A DNA stretch of 64,000 bases from Methyloligella sp050110875 (GTDB lineage Bacteria; Pseudomonadota; Alphaproteobacteria; Rhizobiales; Methyloligellaceae), in NCBI GenBank assembly GCA_050110875.1, contig CP188828.1, positions 2,914,001-2,978,000 on the forward strand, written 5' to 3'. Below the pieces are notes generated by a model. It saw nothing but the letters and a program-made list of their open reading frames with translations, ran no database searches and was not told the DNA's origin. A program made the translations under genes and the position numbers. Of the stretch, positions 1-6,900 are shown piece after piece. Within the stretch, counting starts at the first letter, position 1; every line of letters begins with the position of its first letter.

Positions 1-590
1 ATCATCTCGCCCGGCATGGCGTTGACCTCGACGACCGTGCCGGCCTTCGCAACCGAGATCGAATACTCGCCGTCCTGCCCCAACGAGATCCCGTTGAGGG
101 AGAGCGTCTTCTTGTGCTGGTCGATGACGGCTTTGATCTTCGCCACCTGAGCCTCGGCTTCGTCGGCCAGGAGCGGGCTCTGGAGATTCTTGTCTGCGAG
201 CAGCCGTTTCCGCTTTGCAATCGCCTCGGCCATTTGCAGTTCGGCTTCGGACTGGGAGAGCTGGCTCTGGACATCGAGCAGCTCGCGGCTCGAGATCGTT
301 GCTACAAGGGTCCTGTCGCCGACCTCTTCACCGGGCAGCACGTGAACCTGGGTCACCGTTCCCGCGAAGGGGGTAGTCGCGACGATGCGCGAGTTCAGAG
401 GCGGAATCACGGTCGCCGGCAGCACCGCGATCCCCTCGACCTCGGCGGGGCGCACAGTCTCCACCTTGATGTCGAGGCTTTGCATCTGCTCCGCCGTTAG
501 GGCCACGGTCTTGGTGTCCGCTGAAGCTGGAACGGTGCTGGCCGCGACCGCCGCCAAAATCAGAATTCTCGTCAAAGACAACACGCGCAT
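1..590 (-). CDS. RND efflux periplasmic adaptor (membrane fusion protein), N-terminal part
   Basis: The gene starts at 590 on the minus strand and runs off the left edge, so only about 196 codons are present. The product opens with a hydrophobic signal peptide ending near VPASA. A short beta region follows, then the half-lipoyl motif (VTQVHVLPGEEVGDRTLVATIS), then a helical hairpin rich in Q, S, E and A (LLDVQSQLSQSEAELQMAEAIAKR). That order is typical of CusB/CzcB-type adaptors, which join an inner-membrane RND pump to an outer-membrane channel in the periplasm. The partner pump and channel genes are presumably further left. It is divergent from a two-component system, which is the common arrangement for metal or drug efflux. 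The substrate cannot be told from this fragment. Confidence 0.85.
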   Translation of the reverse strand, partial: MRVLSLTRILILAAVAASTVPASADTKTVALTAEQMQSLDIKVETVRPAEVEGIAVLPATVIPPLNSRIVATTPFAGTVTQVHVLPGEEVGDRTLVATISSRELLDVQSQLSQSEAELQMAEAIAKRKRLLADKNLQSPLLADEAEAQVAKIKAVIDQHKKTLSLNGISLGQDGEYSISVAKAGTVVEVNAMPGEM

Positions 591-644
591 GGCTTGCTCC
601 GTTCTCGCTGCGAATCTGTCGCGTCAGAGCTTGTGGAACACGGA

Positions 645-662
645 GCTGAAACCAACCTGAAC
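645..662 (-). promoter_or_regulatory. Operator-like direct repeat facing the efflux gene
   Basis: On the minus strand this reads GTTCAGGTTGGTTTCAGC, two TTCAG half-sites 11 bp apart. It matches the element at 689-706 at 16 of 18 positions, in the opposite orientation. OmpR/PhoP-type regulators bind direct repeats of about this period, so the regulator encoded at 755 is the likely binder. That assignment is inference. Confidence 0.5.
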
Positions 663-688
663 GGAAGCCGGCGCCTTCAGATAAGGCT

Positions 689-706
689 CTTCAGGTTCGT
701 TTCAGC
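689..706 (+). promoter_or_regulatory. Operator-like direct repeat facing the two-component genes
   Basis: The sequence CTTCAGGTTCGTTTCAGC holds two TTCAG half-sites with an 11-bp period. It lies 49 bp before the response regulator start and mirrors the element at 645-662. An autoregulatory site is likely. A further TTCAG occurs at 676-680. Confidence 0.5.
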
Positions 707-754
707 TAGCGCGTGGTAAACGGAGATTGCGATTAAAGCGCGAGGACGCCCCCA

Positions 755-1408
755 ATGCGCATCCTGCTTGTCGAGGATGATGAGGATATTGCCCAACGGC
801 TGATTGCAGGCCTGACCCAGGCCGGCTTCACGGTCGAGCACGCCGCCAACGGAACCGACGGCTATACCATGGGCATGGACGAGACCTATGCGGCGGCGGT
901 CTTGGATCTCGGCCTGCCGCAGATGCAAGGGATCGACGTGCTGAAGGGCTGGCGATCCGCCGATCGCAAGCTGCCCGTGCTCATTCTCACGGCGCGCGGC
1001 ACATGGGCAGAGAAGATCGACGGCCTGAATGCCGGCGCCGACGACTACGTGACGAAGCCGTTTCACGTGCCGGAGGTGGCCGCCCGCCTGAAGGCGCTGA
1101 TCAGGCGCTCCTCGGGTCTGGCGAGTGCCGTCCTCAGTCATCGCGGCATCGAGCTGGATACCGGCTCCAATCGCGTCATGCTGAACGGAACGCCCGTCGA
1201 GCTGACGGCCAGCGAATTGAAGATCCTGACCTATTTCCTGCATCGGATCGGCCGCATCGTCTCCCAGGCGGAGTTGACCGACCAGATCTACACGCTGGAT
1301 GAAAGTCGGGAGTCGAACACCATTGAAGTCTATATCAGCCGGCTCCGGCGAAAGCTGGGGGCGGACCGCATCACGACGGTTCGCGGTCTCGGCTATCGGA
1401 TGGACTAA
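755..1408 (+). CDS. OmpR/PhoP-family response regulator
   Basis: This 217-residue DNA-binding response regulator has an N-terminal receiver domain with acidic pocket E7-D8-D9, phospho-acceptor D51, T79 and K101. The C-terminal half is a winged helix (about 125-217) ending in the usual RGLGYRMD. It should be phosphorylated by the kinase encoded one base downstream (stop at 1406-1408, next ATG at 1410) and act on the divergent efflux operon. The paired TTCAG repeats between 645 and 706 are candidate targets. The closest family in style is the PhoP/PmrA-like group often placed with RND or cation-stress genes. The inducing signal is not evident. Confidence 0.93.
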   Translation: MRILLVEDDEDIAQRLIAGLTQAGFTVEHAANGTDGYTMGMDETYAAAVLDLGLPQMQGIDVLKGWRSADRKLPVLILTARGTWAEKIDGLNAGADDYVTKPFHVPEVAARLKALIRRSSGLASAVLSHRGIELDTGSNRVMLNGTPVELTASELKILTYFLHRIGRIVSQAELTDQIYTLDESRESNTIEVYISRLRRKLGADRITTVRGLGYRMD

Positions 1409-1409
1409 A

Positions 1410-2756
1410 ATGCTCAAGACCAGCCTCAAAGGCCGACTGATCGCGGCCGCCTCGCTCTGGATAGTGATCGGCATGATCGGCGCCGGCGTGACTCTTTCGG
1501 CAGTGTTCAAGCATCATGTCACCGCGCAGTTCTATGATGAGCTTTACGTCCATCTCGCCGAGCTGCAACGGCTTTCGGAATACCGCCAGGACGGCAGCCT
1601 GCAATTGCAGCGCCCCCTGAGCGATCCGCGCTACGACGTGCCGCTTTCGGGCTTCTATTGGGAAATCCAAAAGAAGGATAAGGTCCTGGCCCGATCGGAG
1701 TCCCTTGAGGGGCCGCCGCTGCGCCTGCCGTCCGATACACGCCAGGATGTCGGGGTGCACACCCATACGATCGAAGGGCCGACGGGGCCGCTGATCGTTG
1801 CGGAGAAGACGGTTTGGAACAATCCAGGCGCCGCTCCCGACAGGTTCATCATCGGAACGGATCAGCGGCAGCTCGATGCGGTGGTCGCAAGCTTCAACAT
1901 GACGCTTGCTGTTGCGCTGGCCCTCTTCGGCTTGTCCCTGATCGCCGCCGCCACGCTTCTGATCCTGTACGCCCTGAAGCCGTTGCGGCAATTGCGAACG
2001 GCCTTGTTCGATGTCCGCCACGGCAAAGCGAAGCAGCTGAGCGGCAAATTTCCGGCGGAGGTCGTGCCCCTGGTGGACGATCTCAACACGCTCCTCACCT
2101 CGACCGCCGAACTTATCCAACGGGCCCGAACCCAAGCGGGGAATATGGCTCACGGTCTGAAGACGCCGCTCGCCGTCATCACGGACGAGGCGTATCGCCT
2201 GGAGGATCAGGGCCAAACCCAAGCCTCCTCGACGATCCTGAACGAGAGCCGGAAGATGCAGGCGCATATCGACTACCAAATCGCCCGGGCGCGTGCCGTA
2301 GCCATGCGCTCGACCCCCGGTGTCGTCGCCGACGCCCGCAAGGGCGCTCTCGAAGTCGCCTCGGCCCTGGGGCGGCTTTACGCGGCCAATGAGATCCGGA
2401 TCGATGTCGATGTCCCGGAAGGAGCGCTCCTGGCCTGCGATCCTGCCGATCTCAACGAGATGTTGGCGAACCTGGTGGACAATGCCTGCAAACATGCCGA
2501 ATCCACGGTTCGGATTGGATGGATCGATGGAGCGGCGGCGGCACTGACGGTCGACGACGATGGTCCTGGTCTTCCTCCGGAAGCCCGGGAAGTCGTTTTC
2601 AACATCGGCGAGCGATGGGACTCCCGCTTGCCGGGGTCCGGATTGGGGCTTGGCATTGTGCGCGACTTGGCGCGCCTTTACGGCGGCGACGTGAGGCTGG
2701 AAGAGTCAAGCCTCGGAGGGGTGCGCGTCGAGCTCGTCCTTCCGTCGAAGAGTTGA
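1410..2756 (+). CDS. PhoQ-like sensor histidine kinase
   Basis: The product is a 448-residue inner-membrane kinase. TM1 is at about 11-33, the periplasmic sensor region at about 34-160 and TM2 at about 163-188, followed by HAMP. The phospho-acceptor is H248 in NMAHGLKTPLAVI, followed by an ATPase domain with N-box NLVDNACKHA (N358), DDGPGLP and GSGLGLGIVRDLA. The HGLKTPL motif places it in the PhoQ-like subgroup. An in-frame extension upstream to 1299 exists, but it overlaps the regulator gene and lacks a membrane segment. The ATG at 1410, one base after the regulator stop, is therefore preferred and implies coupled translation. The sensed ligand is unknown; divalent or toxic metal is a guess from the neighbouring efflux gene. 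Confidence 0.92.
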   Translation: MLKTSLKGRLIAAASLWIVIGMIGAGVTLSAVFKHHVTAQFYDELYVHLAELQRLSEYRQDGSLQLQRPLSDPRYDVPLSGFYWEIQKKDKVLARSESLEGPPLRLPSDTRQDVGVHTHTIEGPTGPLIVAEKTVWNNPGAAPDRFIIGTDQRQLDAVVASFNMTLAVALALFGLSLIAAATLLILYALKPLRQLRTALFDVRHGKAKQLSGKFPAEVVPLVDDLNTLLTSTAELIQRARTQAGNMAHGLKTPLAVITDEAYRLEDQGQTQASSTILNESRKMQAHIDYQIARARAVAMRSTPGVVADARKGALEVASALGRLYAANEIRIDVDVPEGALLACDPADLNEMLANLVDNACKHAESTVRIGWIDGAAAALTVDDDGPGLPPEAREVVFNIGERWDSRLPGSGLGLGIVRDLARLYGGDVRLEESSLGGVRVELVLPSKS

Positions 2757-2911
2757 GCGGGCCATCTGGAGGCAGTCAGGCGCCCGCGCCGGTCTGCGTG
2801 CTCGGGCGGGAATGATCTCTCGGCTTGCCACGACACGTTTGCGGCCTGACCCGTTGCCCGGCGTCTGCTAAGCTGGTGCGTTCTGAATCACTGCCCGATA
2901 TGGAAGGTGTC

Positions 2912-3400
2912 ATGGGATCGGTCGAGTCAATCGAAGAGCTGGTGGTCAGCGCCACAACGGACGATCAGTTGCTGGCCGCGATCGTCGAACGGCTATCGGC
3001 CGATAGCGGTACGATCCACCTGCTCAAGAGCGGTGACATGCTCCATCTCGTCGCGGCGACGCCAGGACTGCCGGCCCCCGTGCTGGAAAAAATCCGTGAG
3101 GTTCCCGTGGGCAAGGGCATGGCAGGGCTGGCCGTGGAACGCGCCGCGCCTGTCGATGCCTGCAATATCCAGACCGACACGAGCGGCGACGTGCGCCCCG
3201 GCGCGCTCGCCACGGGTCTTGCCGGCGCCATCGTGGTGCCGATCCTACGGGGAAACGAGGTGATCGGCGCTCTCGGTGTCGCCAATCGCGCCGAACGGAC
3301 CTTCACCCAAGACGAGATCGAGGCATTGCTGGCCGCGGGCCGGGCCATAGCCGCCAAACATTCCGAGATGCCCTCTGGCGGGACCGCTCCGGCGGCATGA
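2912..3400 (+). CDS. GAF domain protein
   Basis: A small soluble protein of 162 residues made almost entirely of one GAF fold. Recognisable parts are SGTIHLLKSGDMLHLVAA, the core KGMAGLAVERAAPVDACNIQTD, and the closing strand and helix GNEVIGALGVANRAERTFTQDEIEALLAAGRAIAA. Free-standing GAF proteins bind small ligands or sense redox or nitric oxide, but no output domain is present here, so the role is unknown. The start at 2912 is chosen because GGAAGG lies just upstream; ATG at 2900 and an upstream GTG-type extension to 2825 are alternatives. It may be cotranscribed with the membrane protein that follows 24 bases later. Confidence 0.7.
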   Translation: MGSVESIEELVVSATTDDQLLAAIVERLSADSGTIHLLKSGDMLHLVAATPGLPAPVLEKIREVPVGKGMAGLAVERAAPVDACNIQTDTSGDVRPGALATGLAGAIVVPILRGNEVIGALGVANRAERTFTQDEIEALLAAGRAIAAKHSEMPSGGTAPAA

Positions 3401-3438
3401 CCCAAGCCTTATGACCCAAGCCTTATGACCGAAGTCTT
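3397..3438 (+). repeat. 14-bp tandem repeat over a gene junction
   Basis: Two exact copies of ATGACCCAAGCCTT (3397-3410, 3411-3424) are followed by a third at 3425-3438 that matches 12 of 14 bases. Each copy begins with ATG. The first overlaps the GAF stop codon and the third is the start of the VTT gene. Three potential start codons result, in different frames. Confidence 0.9.
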
Positions 3439-4108
3439 GCCGAAGCAACGGGGATCGCGAAACCGCCGCTGGCTCTGGAAGCTCGCCGTCCTCTCCGCCA
3501 TTCTCATCGCCATCGTGATCGTTCCCTTCGTCCTGTTCGGCGAGGAGCTGGAAGCCTATACCCGCAGCTTCCTGCAAGGCTCTTCCTCCGCCGCGCTCGT
3601 GGCGGCTGCCGGCATCGGCCTCTTGATTGCCGATGTGCTGCTGCCGATCCCGTCCTCGGTGGTCAGCTCCGCCCTTGGGGTGCTGCTTGGGCTCCCCCTC
3701 GGCCTTATCGCCGCGGCAGTCGGCCTCACCCTCGGCTGCGCCGTCGGTTACGGCCTCGGCCGATGGCTCGGCCATGATTACGCCAAGCGCGAGATGGGCG
3801 AGGCGGATTTCAGCCGTCTGGAGCGAAGCGTCAACCGATATGGCCTGGCCATGCTCGCCGTTTGCCGTCCCGTGCCCGTCCTTGCCGAGGCATCGGTCAT
3901 TGCCGCCGGCGTCCTCGGGATGCGCGTTGTGCCGGTCATGCTGGTCACGGGACTGGCCAATATCGGTGTGGCGCTGGTCTATGTCGGTCTCGGCTCGGCC
4001 GCGGAAGGGCCCATGGGCATCGCTTTGGCCTTCTGTGCCGCCATCATCATTCCCGGGATCGCGCTTCTGATCGCCAAAATGATCCGTCAGGACGGGAAAA
4101 ATCCGTAA
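3425..4108 (+). CDS. VTT-domain (TVP38/DedA-like) membrane protein
   Basis: This 227-residue integral membrane protein has an N-terminal TM (about 17-40) followed by the VTT core. The core includes a re-entrant-type segment (LLPIPSSVVSSALGVLLGLPLGLIAAAVGLTLGCAVGYGLGR broken over two helices), a central charged stretch, RPVPVLAEASVIAAGVLGM, and two further helices. Members of the DedA/TVP38 family are undecaprenyl-phosphate or lipid transporters/scramblases needed for membrane homeostasis. The specific substrate here is not predictable. The start lies inside the third copy of a 14-bp repeat and no strong ribosome site precedes it, so coupling to the upstream GAF gene is plausible. Confidence 0.85.
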   Translation: MTEVLPKQRGSRNRRWLWKLAVLSAILIAIVIVPFVLFGEELEAYTRSFLQGSSSAALVAAAGIGLLIADVLLPIPSSVVSSALGVLLGLPLGLIAAAVGLTLGCAVGYGLGRWLGHDYAKREMGEADFSRLERSVNRYGLAMLAVCRPVPVLAEASVIAAGVLGMRVVPVMLVTGLANIGVALVYVGLGSAAEGPMGIALAFCAAIIIPGIALLIAKMIRQDGKNP

Positions 4109-4171
4109 GTAACGAAAGTAAGATGGGGAAGATGATCCGTAGGGAAGGGGACCGGCGAGGCGGCCCTGTCT

Positions 4172-4741
4172 TCACCCTGCTTTATCGGGATCGCCTCCGG
4201 AAGAGCCAACCTCCGGCAAGGCCAGGGCCATGGGCCACTCGGCGGCCATATATTGCTTGAGCCAAGCACTGAAGCGCTGAGGGGTGGAGGCGATATCGGC
4301 CCGCAGCTCTTCCAGGCCAACCCATTGAAAACCCTCCGCCTCATCCGGGTTGGGTGCAATCACCCCGTCATAGACGCCCCGGAAGACATGCACGAGCTCG
4401 TGCTCGATCATGCCCTTGTCGAGCTCGGCCCGGTATTGGATCGTCCCGAGGCCGGTCAGCCGGCAGACGAAGCCCATCTCCTCCTGCAGGCGGCGCGCGG
4501 CGCCATCCGCCGCCGCTTCGCCGGGGCGCGGATGGCCGCAGCACGCATTCGTCCACAGCCCGCCGGAATGATATTTCCCGATGCTGCGCTTCTGCAGCAG
4601 GAGGCGGCCTTTCCGATCCCAGACGATCACCGAAAACGCGCGGTGAAGACGGCCCTCCCGATGGGTCTCGAGCTTGCCGGCCACGCCGAGAACGGCATCC
4701 GTCTCGTCGACCAGAACCATCTGTTCCTCGGCCGCGGTCAC
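4172..4741 (-). CDS. idi: Isopentenyl-diphosphate delta-isomerase, type I
   Basis: This 189-residue Nudix-fold enzyme interconverts IPP and DMAPP, balancing the C5 pool for isoprenoids. The active-site motif TNACCGHP places the catalytic cysteine at C67. The metal-binding acids lie in MIEHELVHVF (E113, E115) and histidines at 27, 33 and 70 fit the metal site. Length and order match the bacterial type I enzyme. Its ATG overlaps the eboF stop codon (ATGA at 4738-4741), which indicates translational coupling to eboF. Type I idi is dispensable in bacteria with the MEP pathway, so a dedicated copy in the ebo region suggests that the Ebo product needs extra prenyl precursor. That link is inference. 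Confidence 0.95.
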   Translation of the reverse strand: MTAAEEQMVLVDETDAVLGVAGKLETHREGRLHRAFSVIVWDRKGRLLLQKRSIGKYHSGGLWTNACCGHPRPGEAAADGAARRLQEEMGFVCRLTGLGTIQYRAELDKGMIEHELVHVFRGVYDGVIAPNPDEAEGFQWVGLEELRADIASTPQRFSAWLKQYMAAEWPMALALPEVGSSGGDPDKAG

Positions 4742-6156
4742 CGCCGCGCTCCTTGCGGCGGGGTGCCGGCAGCTTCCCCCGCGTCGAAGAGATGAGACAG
4801 GATCAAATCCTTCACCGCCACGGCCTGCACCTCACCCTCCGGCAACAATGTGGGCTCGGAGGAAAGGATGAGCGGATTATGTTCCGCCGGCGTGTCGGCC
4901 CGGCCATGGGATCCGCCGACAAGCTCGGAACGCAGCGGGATCACATCCATCAGCACGCGGAAGCCCAGCGCTTTCTTCAGAAGCCGCCAGGCGATGGCGA
5001 GCTTCGGAAAGCGGATCTTCGGATCGATGAACAGCTCCACCGGGTCGTAGCCCGGCTTGCGGTGGATCTCGACGGTGCGCGCGAAGTCCGGCGAACGCCC
5101 ATCGTCCAGCCAGTAGTAATAGGTGAACCAGGCATCCGGCTCCGCCAGCGCCACCAGCTCGCCCGAGCGGGGATGATCGAGACCGAATTCGCGCTTGCCT
5201 TCTTCGTCGAGCACGCGCTCCACCCCGGGAAGTTTCTCCAGGAGCGCTTTCACCTCGCCGATGCGGTCTTCGTCGGCGACATAGACATGGGCGAGCTGAT
5301 GATCGGCGAGCGCGAAGGCTTCGCATTGCGGCACGTCGAGATGCTCGCCGCCTTGCTCCACCCGCACCTTCAGAAGGCCCGCCTTCCGCAGCGCGCGATT
5401 GATATGGACGGGACGAGTGACCGGCACGATCCCGTATTCCGACAGCAGGATGACGCGGCGCCCGTTCGCCTTCGCTGCCGCGACGAGATCGCCGACCACG
5501 GCATCGATCTCCGCAAGATCGTCCGCCATCGCATCGAGATCCGGGCCATGCCGCTGCAGCCCGTAATCGAGATGGGGCAGATAGACGAGGCTGAGCGTCG
5601 GATCTCGGCTCTCCATGACATGGATCGCCGCATCGGCGATCCACCGGCTGGATCGGATGGAGGTGGCCGGTCCCCAAAAATGGAACAGCGGGAAGGGGCC
5701 GAGCTTCTCCGTCAATTCGTCGCGCAGATCGGAGGGCGCGGAATAGCAATCCGGAATCTTGCGCCCGTCCGCCTTATAGATCGGCCGCGGCGTGACCATG
5801 AAATCGGTGTCCGCCGCCATTGCGTACCACCAGAACATATTAGCGCAGGTGAAGCGCGCATCCCGCTTCTTGGCCGTCTGCCAGACCTTCTCACCCGAAA
5901 CGAGACGGTTCGACTGGCGCCACAGCCAGACTTCCATCAAGTCCCGGAACAGCCAGCCATTGGCGACCGCGCCATGACCGGCCGGCATCTCTCCCGTCAG
6001 AAGGGTCGATTGCACCGTGCAGGTCACCGCGGGCGTCACCGTGCGGAGCGGGCGGACGCCGCCGCTCGCTTCTGCAAGAGCGCTGAGATTGGGGGTGTGC
6101 CGCCCGATCAGACTCGGAGTCAGGCCGACGACGTTGATCACCATTACCGGATGCAT
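4738..6156 (-). CDS. eboF: Alkaline phosphatase-superfamily protein EboF
   Basis: The product is 472 residues of the nucleotide pyrophosphatase/phosphodiesterase type. It opens with VINVVGLTPSLIG, and TPAVTCTVQSTLLTGEMPAGHG carries the catalytic threonine and metal-binding surroundings. Later metal-site segments are YLPHLDYGLQRHGPD and LLSEYGIVPV. This is the subtype found with the ebo genes, where it is named EboF. Reaction and substrate are not established. An internal ATG at 6144 is an alternative start and would give the shorter N-terminus MVINVVGL. The gene reads away from the PQQ/cytochrome pair and is coupled to idi. The other five ebo genes are on the opposite strand from 8695. Confidence 0.85.
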   Translation of the reverse strand: MHPVMVINVVGLTPSLIGRHTPNLSALAEASGGVRPLRTVTPAVTCTVQSTLLTGEMPAGHGAVANGWLFRDLMEVWLWRQSNRLVSGEKVWQTAKKRDARFTCANMFWWYAMAADTDFMVTPRPIYKADGRKIPDCYSAPSDLRDELTEKLGPFPLFHFWGPATSIRSSRWIADAAIHVMESRDPTLSLVYLPHLDYGLQRHGPDLDAMADDLAEIDAVVGDLVAAAKANGRRVILLSEYGIVPVTRPVHINRALRKAGLLKVRVEQGGEHLDVPQCEAFALADHQLAHVYVADEDRIGEVKALLEKLPGVERVLDEEGKREFGLDHPRSGELVALAEPDAWFTYYYWLDDGRSPDFARTVEIHRKPGYDPVELFIDPKIRFPKLAIAWRLLKKALGFRVLMDVIPLRSELVGGSHGRADTPAEHNPLILSSEPTLLPEGEVQAVAVKDLILSHLFDAGEAAGTPPQGARR

Positions 6157-6217
6157 GACGCTCTGTCTCCGGACGGACCCGCCGTCGTCTTCGCATCGGC
6201 CGCCGGCATCGCTCTCT

Positions 6218-6730
6218 CTATTTGGCTAGCGACCGCACATAGGCGATGATCTTCAGCATGTCGTCCTGATGCATGCCGCGCTGCGCAAAGGAGCGCATGG
6301 CGCCGGAAGCGCCCGAATGGATCACTTCGAACATGCCGACATCTGTGGCGACACGCGGATAGGCCACGTCGTCATCCACAAGGTTGAGCCCCATGCCGCC
6401 GCTCGCGTCCGCACCGTGGCAGACTTGGCAATTGCTGTCGTAGAGCTTCTTGCCCTCGGCGATTGCCTCCGCGTTGCCGTCATAGGGATTCTTGCCGGTC
6501 TCGTGAAACTCCTTCACGGCATCGGTGAAGGTCTCGCCCTCGACCGGGCTGACATCCAGCGGCGCGTCGTCCAGCGCATGCTTGAACTCGACCTCCGCCT
6601 TGGCGGGAGAAAGGTCGCCGCTCAAAAGCGTGGCTCCGAAAACGCCGGCGCCGAGCGCGAGGCCGGTCAAAGCGGATGCCAAAAATGTTTTTGAACGGAG
6701 TGTTTTGGAACGAAGCGTGATCTGGGTCAT
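6218..6730 (-). CDS. Cytochrome cL (MxaG)-like class I c-type cytochrome
   Basis: A periplasmic cytochrome of 170 residues with a signal peptide ending near SPAKA. There is one heme site, C101-x2-C104-H105 (CQVCH), with GAM at 143-145 as probable sixth ligand. The segments AVKEFHETGKNPYDG, AIAEGKKLY and DVGMFEVIHSGASGAM resemble cytochrome cL, the electron acceptor of PQQ methanol dehydrogenase. No methanol dehydrogenase gene is in the window. The neighbour is a PQQ sugar dehydrogenase, so this may be its electron acceptor. The N-terminus holds a duplicated LRSKT encoded by a 15-bp imperfect tandem repeat. It lies 61 bp before eboF on the same strand and may be cotranscribed with it. Confidence 0.82.
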   Translation of the reverse strand: MTQITLRSKTLRSKTFLASALTGLALGAGVFGATLLSGDLSPAKAEVEFKHALDDAPLDVSPVEGETFTDAVKEFHETGKNPYDGNAEAIAEGKKLYDSNCQVCHGADASGGMGLNLVDDDVAYPRVATDVGMFEVIHSGASGAMRSFAQRGMHQDDMLKIIAYVRSLAK

Positions 6731-6841
6731 GGCCTTGCCTGTTATCTAACCGTGCGGGTTGGGAGCCGGCGTTCTGAATACTTGATCGATTGCGAGCGAA
6801 CCAAGCTTCCCACAGATACGCTGGCGATAGATAAGGTGTAA

Positions 6842-6877
6842 AAGAACAGCGGCTCCTTCGGGTTAACGAAGGAGCCG
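6842..6877 (-). terminator. Intrinsic terminator after the PQQ dehydrogenase gene
   Basis: A perfect 11-bp stem (CGGCTCCTTCG at 6850-6860 pairing with 6867-6877) has a 6-base loop. On the minus strand it is followed by TTCTTTT. It separates the dehydrogenase gene from the cytochrome/eboF/idi genes, which therefore need their own promoter in 6731-6841. Confidence 0.8.
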
Positions 6878-6900
6878 CCAATTTCTAGATATGCGAAACC

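Noticed and set aside
4354..6249. Long open frame of 631 codons on plus, opposite eboF and idi
   Set aside because: It lies antisense to two well-supported genes, has Arg/Pro/His-rich composition and matches no fold. GC-rich DNA commonly gives such frames.
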